Part shown: positions 26,601-37,259 of the stretch, one piece after another
Layout: every line of letters starts with the position of its first letter
How positions within the stretch are numbered: the stretch's first letter is position 1
Source of the DNA: Artemisia argyi
Taxonomy: Eukaryota; Streptophyta; Magnoliopsida; Asterales; Asteraceae
Reading direction: 5' to 3'
DNA length: 64,000 nucleotides
NCBI GenBank assembly: GCA_030686995.1
Contig: CM060706.1
Coordinates: forward strand, 143,984,505 to 144,048,504
Program-made: the position numbers and the translations under genes
Notes under the pieces: generated by a model
The model's input: the letters and a program-made list of their open reading frames with translations, nothing else
What the model was told of the DNA's origin: nothing
The model's database searches: none

Positions 26601-28130
26601 AACAACAATTATGAGAATCTGGTAATAAATTACATGATGATAAACAGTGCACTGTAAAATTTGAATGAAGCTTTAATGCATAAAAGTTTTGCAAGAAACA
26701 TAGCCATACCTCCTGTCACACACCCAAATGTTTGTTTCTGTTTGACAAATTTAATAAGGGCCTTTATCTTTTGCTCAAACACTCTACATACTATATCTGC
26801 TCTATCTGATGCACTCAAATGAGGAAACTCTACCATGTATCACTGGATCTCAGGCCAATTCACATTACATGTGAATGTTATGAAGAACTGTGGGTTGCCA
26901 AGGACACGACATATTGCGAATGCATCCAAGTAGTGGCTGTACATATACTGTGGACCTCCAGTAAAAGAAGAAGGCAAAATAATTCTTGATCCAACTTCTG
27001 AACCATCACGATCGCCTCTGGAAATTACATCATATACGCCTGACAAATAATCTCCTCGAATGTCACTTTGATGCGTCCTATAGAAATCCATCCTGTTCTG
27101 CTCTATACAACAATAAACACCCACAACGTATTGTTGGAAAAGGCGGCTTGTTCGAAAAAGTAGATTATACTGGTCATGCCTTGGATGTAGTTGGTATGTG
27201 TAAAATGCGTTCATCGTGACTCGCTTTTCCTTGTCGTTTGGATCAGCCGATCTCAGCTTTAATTTAGTATGAAACTCTGGTTGACCATAAATAAAAATGA
27301 GTGGAAACTGCAATGACATATATGACTGATGAAGTTTGTTTATCCTTTTTGGTGGCGCGTCTCGATATTCAACGATAACATCATAGTCTGTTTCGGTTTC
27401 TGGGCCATCTTGGAAGACTATAGCTCCAAGAGTGTTTGATGTAGGTAACTCACATCTGCGCGCACCGCCACCATTGTATAGCTTGACTTTAAATTCAGGC
27501 ATTGTGAGCATCCAAAAAATGAATGAGTCCTTGCACTATTTCTGGATCTAACCCACTTGTCTCGGAATTTTGAAAATGGCTCATCCTATTCTGCACCTCA
27601 TTTTCTGTGTCGTAGATGTATAGTTGCAAGAAACATGGAGTATCATTGCCAGTAGGACAAAGAGAGCCAATCTGATGATATGTCTGGCTGGAAACTTTAA
27701 AGACATATGGGCCTCTCCCCTGGTTAACTGTCGTGTCAATTTTGGCACCAAACGAAGTCATGGCAAACATTTGGTTGTAAGCCTGTATATTTTGCATAAA
27801 GCTACTGTCTGAAAGAAGATGCCTTATATATTCATGTGGATCTACTTCAGCTCGCATAAAGATTTTGCCGCCGGCACAACACAAATTGTATCTAGACCGA
27901 CCATCGCTGGAATGGTGTCCTTTAAGGCACCACCCATACCAAAATGCGGCGTTGCAAAACCTACATCGCTCATTACAGTCTCCTAAATCATCGTAAATAG
28001 GCGATGTGTCTGCTTTAAGTAAGAAAGAAATTCGTAAACATGGGCAAGAACTTACAAAAATCAAAGCGCAGGTAACAGCAAAAGAAACGTTTAGCCTCAC
28101 CTTCATTTGTGTAAGAAGTCGATGGTCCAT
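23693..28130 (-). pseudogene. Helitron Rep-helicase (RepHel), core region, decayed
   Basis: HUH rolling-circle endonuclease fused to a PIF1-like helicase. The Helitron_like_N region spans about 27511-26840 (MPEFKVKLYNGGG...FPLIFIYGQPEF...NPQFFITFTCN). The HUH motif is FQKRGLPHCHMLLW (about 26560) and the paired-tyrosine motif is IKYLFKYISKG (about 26130). Helicase motifs: Walker A VYGHGGT*KTF (about 25040), Walker B LIIWDEVPMND (24820), GGDFWQTLPV (24700), NMRLF (24590), [10 protein letters not shown] (23885) and YVALSRATS (23800). Disruptions seen: fusion with frame change near 27500; TGA after NVNWPEIQ (about 26838); TAA and TAG around 26020-25980; TGA replacing the Gly of Walker A (about 25034); a frameshift near 24432; TAG and TGA near 24030-24010. 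An intron lies at about 26700-26585. The element is therefore dead in its own transposase, though all domains are still readable. Confidence 0.9.
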
Positions 28131-28132
28131 GA

Positions 28133-29394
28133 TTATCTGAATGAGATTGCAGGCTGGTTGCAGAAGAACGGCGAATGCACATGCCTTGGATTAGCATTAG
28201 CGTTTGACCTAGCCCTTTTTCTACTTGTGTGTAAACTCGTTGTATTATTAAGCGGGCCTGCAGTCAAAGGAAAAAAGAGGCATGAATTAACAGGCACCTG
28301 TGAATGCAAACCTGAAGTAAGGTGCATTCCTATTAAGCGCATGCCGTTGTGAAATGTAACACGAGTGTTTACCTTCACTTGCATTACTATTTGTGTGGTC
28401 ATCAGTATTCTGCATGTCATTATGTAAATTAGATTGCGAGACATTTGCTGAACAACGTTGCTGCACACACCTTGGTGTGATTTCAAGTGGTGGCTTGCGT
28501 TTATTTTTAGCCTTGATGGCAAGTGATTCAGCTGGTGGATCTGCATATGTTCCTGCTGAGATGGAGAAAAATGGGTGAGAAGGTAACTCCATGGTTTGTG
28601 CAAAGAATCAATGCAAGGCAATAAATTGAGCGAGAATGTGTTTGATGCTGGTAAGTGACAATACATCGACCAAACTGAGACCCAATCTACACTTAAACAA
28701 AGTTTATGGGCCAACCTTCTTGCACATCATGACTCAAGTGATTTTGAGGTGTAGTGACAGCATGCTGTGAAGCAGGAGTGCAAGAACCATGATGTCCAGA
28801 AGACATGGCAACATGAGGTGCATTCAAGCAACAACTGGCCATTTCTTTTTGCCTCTTTCCCCTCGGTAGACCTACACCTGAAAATGCGTTTGGAACATCA
28901 ACTGGTGGCATTCATAAGTTGGTGAGCAAAGTAAATATGATTCAAGAAATACAAACCGGGCTCATAGGGTGTGTTAGCCTACTTCAAATAACACTCTGTA
29001 ACAGCGCGTTTCAACCGGCGAGAGCCAAAAATGCTGGTGACTGGTGCAGGGGGATTGCCTATGTGATAACCATAGGATGCATGAAAGTCAGAACTTGTAA
29101 CACCAAAATGTTGCTGTGCAACGGGACCTGCACAAAGGAATTTCCAAAATAATCAGCATAATGTGGGCATGTCACAAAGAGAGGAAACAATAATTCTGTG
29201 GACAACACAAGAATGGACCAACCTTTAGAAGAACCGGTATTACAATCTTGCGACTGATAGCTTTGACAGCCATGTGTACCAGAAGAAGTGGATTTTTTTT
29301 GGCTTTGAGACCGTTGGTCGTTTGTATTTTGAGTATCAGTTTTTGATATAGGTTTCATAGTTAAGAGAAGGAAAGCAAAGACCAATGAGACCAC
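28133..29394 (-). pseudogene. N-terminal low-complexity exons of the Rep-helicase gene
   Basis: Short open stretches on the minus strand are flanked by splice-like junctions. One near 29330-29215 is rich in Q, S and T (NTNDQRSQSQKKSTSSGTHG). One at 28911-28693 opens MPPVDVPNAFSGVGLPRGKR. Others are at about 28570-28380 (KAKNKRKPPLEITPRCVQQR) and 28310-28140 (RKRARSNANANPRH). This matches the basic, poorly conserved N-terminal extension of plant RepHel proteins, which often begins with several small exons. Exact exon structure and start codon are uncertain. Confidence 0.5.
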
Positions 29395-30608
29395 ATGAAA
29401 CAGTTAAGAAAAGAAGTATGACTAATAGCCTAGAATTAGTTAGCATGATTAACAAATACAACGCAAACGATATATCGCAAAGTGAGGTAAAAAAATGGAA
29501 AAAGTAAAAAAATAAATAAAAATAAATAAATAAGTAAAAAACAAAAGTCAGAATTTGTGGCATAAAAGGATACAGGAAAAACAGATTCTTAAATGACATC
29601 AATAAATTGGTCATCACAATAAATGTATACCCAAAGCAAGAAAGAACAACTACTCCTAAAATTTCATAACACTTAAGCAGGATCTCATTAATTAGGTGCT
29701 ACATTAAACCTAATCTACTGACAACAACAATAAGACTTAAATGAGGTGGGAACCTAAATTGCTAAAAGGAAAAGCTCATTAAATGCACACCATCTTAAAT
29801 GTAACTGAGGGAAAACAATCATAGGAATTAAGTGAGATACTAACCCTAAAACTAACATAAGCAAGGTAAAAAAAACAAATTAAAACACCAGAGAAGGGGG
29901 GGGGGGGGGAAATTTCACACCTAACTCCCAACTTGTTTCCAGGTTTTCTTGATGAACAAAGTACACACCCACCTAACTTGAGATCATATAAACCAATATA
30001 CCAAGAAGGCATGTGGATGTAATTGATCCACTTACTGTTTGTAACAAATGGCGCAAGGAGAACCACATGAGGATTAATAAAATTGCTGCTACTGTTGCTC
30101 CCCTCACAGTCCACTGTAGTAACCACTTGGGTGGATCGGATCAATGCTAGCCGGCGGTGGGTCATAACCGGAGTTGCACCTTGGCGGATCCCAAAACAAA
30201 GAGGAGTATGTGAGTATGATGAACAGGTCGTGTCGGAAAAACTAAATCCATTTTCTTATTTGGAGTTTGGTGGGTCGGTCAAAGAAAGAAAGTTTGACCC
30301 ACCAAGGCCTATGAATGTTATAATGTATAATTTACCCACTTTAATTACATTACTTAACCTCATGATCATTATATCTTATTCAGTTATCTGAAAATCATCT
30401 TTTACCCAATTAACCCGAATTAGGGCTTATGAACCCTAATTCTTAAATCATCAATTAGACACCAATTAAATTACATACCTGTCATAAACATGCTAGGGAC
30501 AATCCTTACACTTCCCACTATTAACCTCTCATCAATTAACCTTAATATCATCATCATCTTGCCCCTTTTTCTATCTAGGATTGAGCTTAGAAACACACTG
30601 AAAATAAG
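29395..30608. other. 5' region of the Helitron, its edge, and remaining host repeat
   Basis: Contains a G-run (29897-29908) and an exon-like minus-strand stretch. In one frame about 30230-30115 reads DPPRCNSGYDPPPASIDP and then HPSGYYSGL* before a stop; in another frame 30165-30030 is open. I do not recognise the gene. It may be a host fragment captured by the Helitron. The right part (about 30320-30608) resembles LTR DNA and would be continuous with the sequence that resumes at 36942. Confidence 0.35.
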
Positions 30609-30613
30609 CTCTG

Positions 30614-31868
30614 TGATGCGTGGGAATTGCGCCAGGCTTTACCTCTCGAGGGATCTCGAGAAGCTTACAACCCCCACCAGGCAGTGTACCTGATCGTTGT
30701 AGTATAGTATAGTGACAAGTACCGGGGGATTGATCGTTCAACTCAGGAATAGTGTCGCTAGGATTAGAAAGCCTAAGGACTAGGTCTAGAGGTGAGGGAT
30801 GATTCTTTTTGTATTTTTATATTTTTATGAAAGCAAGTAAAATCTCGGGTTTTTGGAAGAGTGGGCGGAATTAGTTGCTAGTCAACTAACCCAATAACTA
30901 CAGATGCAATCAAAATAAAATAACAAAAATGAAAATAAAACTAATTAAACTAGTATGGTGTGAACAATATATGGGAGAATTGTGTTTACTTAGATTTCAC
31001 TACTCCCTAGATATCTTTTACAGGTTAATTGTTTGTTACAGTTGCGTGGATGACGGGTTATATTCCTTAATACCAATCATGGGGTGGCGTACTTACTTCC
31101 CCAATTCTATAAGCTCCTACTTCACTCCTATGTCGAGCCTGCAAGAAGCTCCTAACATGGGATCACTAGAATTTGCTCATGCATTAAATACAACCATAAA
31201 AACCTAGTACACATCGGTTCATGTTTCTTAAGACGTTCAAGCAAGTTACACAATGGAGATCTGCCAGTTTTCTTAAGCCTAACATTGAAATCATTCATCC
31301 ATTACAACTATAAACAAGCAATCAACCTATAATCAACATCTAGGTTTCATTACATCTAAGCAAACACACAAGAGATCTAGCCTAGCATGTTAAAATTAAG
31401 ACAAGCGTAAGATATATTCAAACAACACATAGACATATTGAATGAATTGAAAGGATACTTATCTCAATTGAACATGAATGGTTTCAAGGGGTGAAAACCC
31501 TTGAAAATACTGTTACAAACGAGCTAGAGTTTATTAGGTTCGACCCTAAAATTCTCCTCTATTTAGAATGAAAATTACAAAAACTATATATAACGGCGTC
31601 AAGAAGAAACTTCTGACGCCGTCAACCCGCCGCCAAAAATATTCTCGGATTGCCTAGATCCAGATCTGACGCCGTCATGTGTAATCTTGTTCTGGGCCGT
31701 CACCACTTTTACTCTTGACGGCCATGTTCTGACGCCGTCACGTTTTCTCTGGGCCGTCACCAAAATTGCTCCTGACGCCATCATAAAATTCTTCTTGACG
31801 CCGTCAGGTACTGTTCCCAATTCCGGCTTAAATGATCCCCTAAAAACGGATCATTTTTCGCCTCATCA
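30614..31868 (-). repeat. Left LTR (3' LTR of the minus-strand element), 1255 bp
   Basis: Begins TGATGCG and ends CCTCATCA. It is nearly the same as the right LTR but lacks about 150 bp found there at 36744-36890. The breakpoint lies between CTGTTCCCA and ATTCCGG (near 31818), with a CCA at both ends of the missing piece. Confidence 0.93.
31584..31806 (-). promoter_or_regulatory. TATA box and TGACGCCGTCA array in the left LTR
   Basis: CTATATATA lies at 31584-31592. In minus-strand terms, upstream of it are perfect TGACGCCGTCA palindromes at 31614, 31667, 31730 and 31796, plus one variant (TGACGCCATCA, 31773). See the right-LTR entry for the likely role. Confidence 0.6.
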
Positions 31869-32418
31869 TATACCCTTACACTTGAGATTTGCTTGTCCTC
31901 AAGCAAATGCGCTTTTATTCTAATCAAAATACAAGTTAGGGGTCATTTAACACTAATATAAAAGTAATTACAACAAATAATCGTTCCACTAAAGACCAAA
32001 GACAAGTACGGAGGTCATACACTAGCACCTCACAAATAGTGTTTAGATACTCACATCTCTCGGGTGCAATAAAGTATATATCACAATATGGAAATGGAAA
32101 ACATCTCTCACTACCTGTCATAGCAAAATAAATTACCATAGGCTTGGGAAATGATCAAACCTCCACCACATGGCTTAAGCACCTAGGATAAACTATCAAA
32201 GAGGTCTTTTAAAGGGTTGTAACGTTAGGTGTAGGGATATGGAATACACGGTTTTGTTGGATATAGGCAATCTTTACTGGTGGCGAGTTAATCATCTTGG
32301 TTAATTACATGTACAATATGGCGTTGCTAAGCCAAGACTAGACTCGACTTAAGCTAATAAATGAAAAATAACAAAAACATAAAATAACATAGAATGAAAC
32401 GGGATGGTAGTCCGTATG

Positions 32419-32450
<32 letters not shown>

Positions 32451-34335
32451 CTTTTTTTTTTTCTTTTTTTTTTTCTTTTTGGATACACTCTTACCCTACC
32501 ATCCAAAATAATACATCATAGGGAATGAAAATTCCACTTACACTTGAATTTTTACATACTTTACAATAAACTAATTTAATGACTCGAATTAAGATAATCA
32601 AAACACTTGGAGTACTTTTAAGATTAACGCACATATGGGGGTAATAATATTATGTTCTTCTCCATTACTGCATAACATAAGTACTTTACCCATGAGTCCC
32701 AATCGTCCCAAAACAATATGTACAAGGATATGACTCGACTTAGCAACCATGTAATCAATTAGATAATTAACTAAGGGTTTAAACAAATAACAATAATGCA
32801 CTAAAGATGAGTGTATACACGGAAGGCTAAGGCGATTTGGTTGTACATTTAAGTGGGATGTAACAAATTCTTCCTTTAAGTAAGATGCTTAAATTTAGAA
32901 ACGAAAAGATAGGCTCGGAGGGGTGTACTAGGGGTTTCGTGTACTAAAAATGAATACAACGCTAAGGTGTGGGAAAAATTAATTGACTTAACTAGCCAAG
33001 TAATATGACTTAAATGGTCAAGTAATTATGATACGGGTTTAACACAAGGGTGATCCTAATGCCTCTTATCATGTAGTAAATCCTACTACACGAATGTAGT
33101 CTCACTAGCGGTCTCGGGATGCATTACTAACGCAAGTTCTAGAATCTAAATGCTACCAGTACACTCATAAGCACTAATAGTAAATGCTTTTCCTATCAAA
33201 TCTAAAGGCGAACCTCACATATTTGGGTGGAAATTTTTTTTTCTGAATGGTACGGTTTTGTGCTAGTCATACGACTCCTATCCATGAGAACTTGCTAAGG
33301 CTAAAGTTTCACTCGTAAATGTTGTAAAAAAATTTAAATTTGGTGCTAAAATTACACTAACAAGTATTTCTCATAGTTTTATTACACACCTACCATCAAA
33401 CAAACAAACTCAAGTGAAAGTGTATACTATAAGGTATCATTATTTACCCTCCCCTTACACTTAGGATGAACATTGTCCCCAATGTTCAATTAAAGAATGT
33501 AAAAGTAAAATAGGTAAAAGAATGAAATCAAATACTCCCCTGATTCGCTCGGTATGGATAGTATGGTAACAAGGTTAGATCTTCCTCCAAGAAAATGAAC
33601 AATCAAAGCTTCCCTTCCAGAAATATAAATCATCTTCTTGTCATACATAACCTGTTAAACCTGAGAAAACAAACAAGGCAACCTCGCGTAAAATCGGCGG
33701 CAATCTATATATACTAACAATCCTAGAAAACAAAGTAAGATATAATGCTTGTGGAATGATATTTGCAGATTCCATGGAGTTTATAAAACTAAAGATTCAA
33801 CAAAAACTTTAAGACTCCGTTAGAAAAACAAAACTAGCAAAATTTCCAGATTTTTACACGTGACGCCGTCAGGAATTTCTTCCTGACGCCGTCAAAAGTG
33901 ACCTGCAGAAATTCTTACGTTAAGTTTCCGGAAAATTTCTGGAAAAACTTTGTCCTACTTTCTGGAAAATCCTGCAAAATATCATTATGACTCGATACAA
34001 GCATTTGACTCTAACAAATACGAATATACATGTTCATTTAATATTGTGGAGAATCATGATCAATTTTGTTTCTTAAAAAACATATTTGGGGTTTCCCCTT
34101 ACACTTATCTTTTGCGAAATACCTTTGTATGAAGTTAAGACAAAGCCAAACGACAAAATAAAGTATTTTCACCATTTTATTTTGAAACATGATCTACCAA
34201 CAATAAAAATAAAGCATGCATACGGAAACAAATAACAATCAAACAAAATAAAAATTACACAAAACATGGGTTGCCTCCCAAGAAGCGCTTTTCTTTATTT
34301 ACGAGTCTTGTAGCTAGACTCAAGGTCATGGGTTA
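31869..34335. other. Interior of the LTR element without coding sequence
   Basis: No retroelement domain is readable on either strand. It holds a long interrupted T-tract (32427-32480) and two further TGACGCCGTCA palindromes (33861 and 33884). The polypurine-type end lies beside the left LTR (31869-31906). Confidence 0.6.
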
Positions 34336-35358
34336 CTACGTGACCTCATCGTTGGTTTCACTCTCTAGTTGTAAATGTTCTTTATAGAGACCAACCACCT
34401 TTTTCTCAATTGCTCCTATAATCCTATTGGAAAATTCCTTATCAACTCTATATTTTGGCCCTAGAGTCAAGCAATCCTTATAGAAAAGGCTCTTCTTCTC
34501 CCATACATAGTCCATGCCCTTTTTCTTATCCTCTTCATTGATGTTCGTGAAAGCACCAATGTTATCCATGTCAAATCGGGGCACAAAACGAAATTCTTTC
34601 ATTCTATTAGGCATCCTATAAGTGATCCTATCGGTGTCACTAGCAAATTGGATTGTCCCTTCTATCTCATCATATTCTAACTTGGACTCTTCCACAAATG
34701 GTTTACCAAACACAACATGGGATAGGCGACAATCAATAACACTAGCTAAGTCTTCAACAACCATAAAGTCAGTGATATAAGTAAAGTTCCCAACAAAGAC
34801 ATGAAGACCTTTAATTCTCCCGACAAAGTTACAAACTCCACCGAGGTATTTGGGATCTCTTCTAGGTCCAAGTCTTGTTTTCACAATATCATTATAGACA
34901 CTTGAGGACATAATGTTGATTGGGGATTTAAAATCAATGTAAGCATTGTCAATGTGTTTATACCCAATCATACATGGTATCTTAGCATTCTTATGATCGC
35001 CTCTCTTTATCTTAGGTTCGATTCTAGTAAAAGGAGGTCGAGGATTATCAATAAGATTATTATAGTACGCAATCTCCTCCTTAGTGGGGTATAGATTAAA
35101 ATAATCATCTAGCTTTGGATCAATCTCCCCTTTTTCAAGTTCCTCAACAACATCCTCAAAATCTTTAGTCTCTAGGTCCTTATTTGAATACAAGGCAGTC
35201 GCTAGGTCACTAAATGCATGGTCGAGCTCAACATTAATCAACCTATTAAGCTCCCTAAGTTCCCTAATCTCACTCTCAATTTGTTCACATAACAAGGCCA
35301 CTTCTCTAAGAGAAAGGGGTGGATTCGCGTTTTCTATAATGGTCAACGAAATAGTCAA
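34336..35358 (-). CDS. Gag/aspartic-protease-like protein of the LTR element (340 aa)
   Basis: It starts about 140 bp inside the PBS, as expected for the first ORF. Residues 1-80 are acidic and helical (SLREVALLCEQIESEIRELR). The central part (about residues 115-235) looks like a degenerate retropepsin fold: AYIDFKSPINIMSSSVYN, then HVFVGNFTYITDFMVVEDL, VVFGKPFVEESKL and GTIQFASDTDRITYRMP. The usual D-T/S-G triad is replaced by D-F-K, so protease activity is doubtful. The C-terminal EEDKKKGMDYVWEKK...YKDCLTLGPKY also matches ORFs that I recall as very abundant in Tanacetum/Artemisia-type genomes. The frame is intact over the full length. No zinc knuckle is seen. A structural or regulatory role for a parasite element relying on helper Pol is inference. 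Confidence 0.75.
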   Translation of the reverse strand: MTISLTIIENANPPLSLREVALLCEQIESEIRELRELNRLINVELDHAFSDLATALYSNKDLETKDFEDVVEELEKGEIDPKLDDYFNLYPTKEEIAYYNNLIDNPRPPFTRIEPKIKRGDHKNAKIPCMIGYKHIDNAYIDFKSPINIMSSSVYNDIVKTRLGPRRDPKYLGGVCNFVGRIKGLHVFVGNFTYITDFMVVEDLASVIDCRLSHVVFGKPFVEESKLEYDEIEGTIQFASDTDRITYRMPNRMKEFRFVPRFDMDNIGAFTNINEEDKKKGMDYVWEKKSLFYKDCLTLGPKYRVDKEFSNRIIGAIEKKVVGLYKEHLQLESETNDEVT

Positions 35359-35499
35359 TGAATTTATTTTACTAACAATGGCACGAAGAAATAGATAGAC
35401 TAAAGAAAACCTAAAAATAAAAATAAAAATAAAATCTTACTAGAAAGGAATCTAGCAAGTAGACCTAATAAAAAGAAATTCTAACCTAAACAATAACTA

Positions 35500-35519
35500 T
35501 TCCCCGGGTTGCGGCGCCA
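35500..35519 (-). other. Primer-binding site, tRNA-Asp type
   Basis: The complement reads TGGCGCCGCAACCCGGGGAA, close to the TGGCGCCGTTGCCGGGGA used by Athila/Tat-like elements. It lies 6 bp from the LTR edge and sets the minus orientation. Confidence 0.85.
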
Positions 35520-35525
35520 AAAACT

Positions 35526-36936
35526 TGATGCGTGGGAATTGCACCAGGCTTTACCTCTCAACGGATCTCGAGAAGCTTACAACCCCCACCAGGCAGTGTA
35601 CCTGATCGTTGTAGTATAGTATAGTGACAAGTACCGGGGGATTGATCGTTCTACTCAGGAATAGTGTCGCTAGGATTAGAAAGCCTAAGGACTAGGTTTA
35701 GAGGTGAGGGATGATTCTTTTTGTATTTTTATATTTTTATGAAAGCAAGTAAAATCTCAGGTTTTTGGAAGAGTGGGCGGAATTAGTTGCTAGTCAACTA
35801 ACCCAATAACTACATATGCAATCAAAATAAAATAACAAAAATGAAAATAAAACTAATTAAACTAGTATGGTGTGAACAATATATGGGAGAATTGTGTACT
35901 CAGATTTCACTACTCCCTAGATATCTTTTACAGGTTAATTGTTTGTTACAGTTGCGTGGATGACGGGTTATATTCCTTAATACCAATCATGGGGTGGCGT
36001 ACTTACTTCCCCAAATCTATAAGCTCCTATTTCACTCCTATGTCGAGCCTGCAAGAAGCTCCTAACATGGGATCACTAGAATTCGCTCATGCATTAAATA
36101 CAACCATAAAAACCTAGTACACATCGGTTCATGTTTCTTAAGACGTTCAAGCAAGTTACACAATGGAGATTTGCCAGTTTTCTTAAGCCTAGCATTGAAA
36201 TCATTCATCCATTACAACTATAAACAAGCAATCAACCTATAATCAACATCTAGGTTTCATTACATCTAAGCAAACACACAAGAGATCTAGCCTAGCATGT
36301 TAAAATTAAGACAAGCGTAAGATATATTCAAACAACACATAGACATATTGAATGAATTGAAAGGATACTTATCTCAATTGAACATGAAGGGTTTCAAGGG
36401 GTTAAAACCCTTGAAAATACTGTTACAAACGAGCTAGGGTTTATTAGGTTCGACTCTAAAATTCTCATTTATTTAGAATGAAAATTACAAAAACTATATA
36501 TAGATTTCCTAAGGTGACAGCGTCAAGTAGAAACTTCTGACGCCTTCAACCCGCCGCCAAAAATATTCTCGGATTGCCTAGATCCAGATCTGACGCCGTC
36601 ATGTGTAATCTTGTTCTGGGTCGTCACCACTTTTACTCTTGACGGCCATGTTCTGACGCCGTCACGTTTTCTCTGGGCTGTCACCAAAATTGCTCCTGAC
36701 GCCGTCATAAAATTCTTCTTGACGCCGTCAGGTACTGTTCCCAGCAAGGAAAATTAAGACTTTGCCGTTTTCTTCACTTTTATGCTCCAAAAACGTCCAA
36801 AATGCTTCCTTTTCCAGAATTCACTCCCAAAGTACCTAAAATCATAAAAGGAACGATTTAGGGCAATATTTGATCAAATAAATTCCAATTCCGGCTTAAA
36901 TGACCCTCTAAAAATGGATCATTTTTCGCCTCATCA
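35526..36936 (-). repeat. Right LTR (5' LTR of the minus-strand element), 1411 bp
   Basis: TGATGCG...CCTCATCA, followed by CTCTG at 36937-36941. It keeps the roughly 150-bp segment missing from the left LTR and has a different short insert next to the TATA box (36504-36515). Confidence 0.93.
36494..36730 (-). promoter_or_regulatory. LTR promoter: TATA box preceded by TGACGCCGTCA palindromes
   Basis: CTATATATAG (36494-36503) is a strong TATA box for minus-strand transcription of the 5' LTR. Upstream of it (higher coordinates) are four perfect 11-bp palindromes TGACGCCGTCA at 36591, 36654, 36697 and 36720. Half-sites lie at about 36514-36525, 36538 and 36639. TGACG is the core bound by TGA-class bZIP factors (as-1-like elements), so a stress- or salicylate-responsive promoter is a reasonable inference. 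Confidence 0.65.
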
Positions 36937-36941
36937 CTCTG

Positions 36942-37259
36942 GAAATATCCAGAAGTGGATATATCTAAGTGGGGTGATGACTCATCAAAAAGGGCACTTT
37001 AGTAATTTCTGTCCATTTAAAGGTAGATACGCCGCATCTATATTTTAGATGCTCCGCATCTACAGATGCTCCGTATCTATATTTTAGATGCTCCGCATTT
37101 ACTGATTCTCCATATCTATGTTTTAGATGCTCCTCATCTAAGCCTCATCAGACATGCACTTAAAGATTGAACCACATAATCCTAGCCAAACATGCTTAGG
37201 CCCGGGTCAACTTCATCTAGGGTGGGGCCCATTTGTATCCGGGAAATGGGTCTAACAAT
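36942..37259 (-). repeat. Probable 5' portion of the old LTR that hosts the nested insertions
   Basis: On the minus strand, the purine tract ATAAGGGGTAGAAT is followed by TGTTAGACCCATTTCCCGG (complement of about 37241-37259), the pattern of a polypurine tract next to an LTR start. It continues across the CTCTG insertion point of the 6.3-kb element. Confidence 0.45.
37022..37141. repeat. Tandem AGATGCTCCGCATCTA units
   Basis: At least six degenerate copies of an 18-40 bp unit combine a palindrome-like AGATNCKCCGNATCT with TATATTTT spacers. Related units lie at 18429-18502 in the presumed other half of the same LTR. Confidence 0.7.

Larger units (their letters stand above)
19341..30300 (-). 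mobile_element. Large Helitron with Rep-helicase and RPA-like genes
   Basis: The 3' end is exact. On the minus strand, hairpin CCGC-CGCAACGC-GCGG is followed by TCACTCCCCC and terminal CTAG, with host T next (A at 19340 on the plus strand). It carries the two genes expected of plant Helitrons on the same strand: Rep-helicase (23693-about 29400) and an RPA70-like single-strand-binding protein (about 21270-23260). A small coiled-coil ORF runs the opposite way near the 3' end. The 5' terminus (TC on the minus strand) was not pinned down; it must lie between the first Rep-helicase exon (29400) and the LTR element at 30609, so the right coordinate is approximate. Both genes contain stop codons, so this copy cannot be autonomous. 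Confidence 0.8.
30614..36936 (-). mobile_element. LTR retrotransposon with 5-bp target duplication, gag/protease-like ORF only
   Basis: Two direct LTRs (30614-31868 and 35526-36936) start TGATGCGTGGG and end CCTCATCA. They are flanked by the same CTCTG (30609-30613 and 36937-36941). Orientation is minus: directly inside the right LTR lies a tRNA-Asp-type primer site (TGGCGCCGCAACCCGGGGAA), and next to the left LTR is the CTTGAGGACAAGCAA motif and purine-rich AAGTGTAAGGG tract seen before the 3' LTR in Ty3/gypsy Athila/Tat-like elements. The 3.66-kb interior encodes one 340-aa protein and no reverse transcriptase, RNase H or integrase, so it is a non-autonomous derivative. Confidence 0.92.

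Noticed and set aside
28133..28714. 193-aa minus-strand ORF in the Rep-helicase N-terminal region as a separate gene
   Set aside because: It overlaps better-supported small exons of the Rep-helicase gene in another frame and has no recognisable domain.
30929..31207. 92-aa ORF, with a near copy at 35872-36117
   Set aside because: Both lie inside the direct LTRs and are antisense to the element; the repetition is due to the LTR, not gene duplication.
31599..31820. 73-aa ORF with repeated DGV units (also 36523-36747)
   Set aside because: It is the translation of the TGACGCCGTCA array in the LTR promoter, not a protein with independent support.
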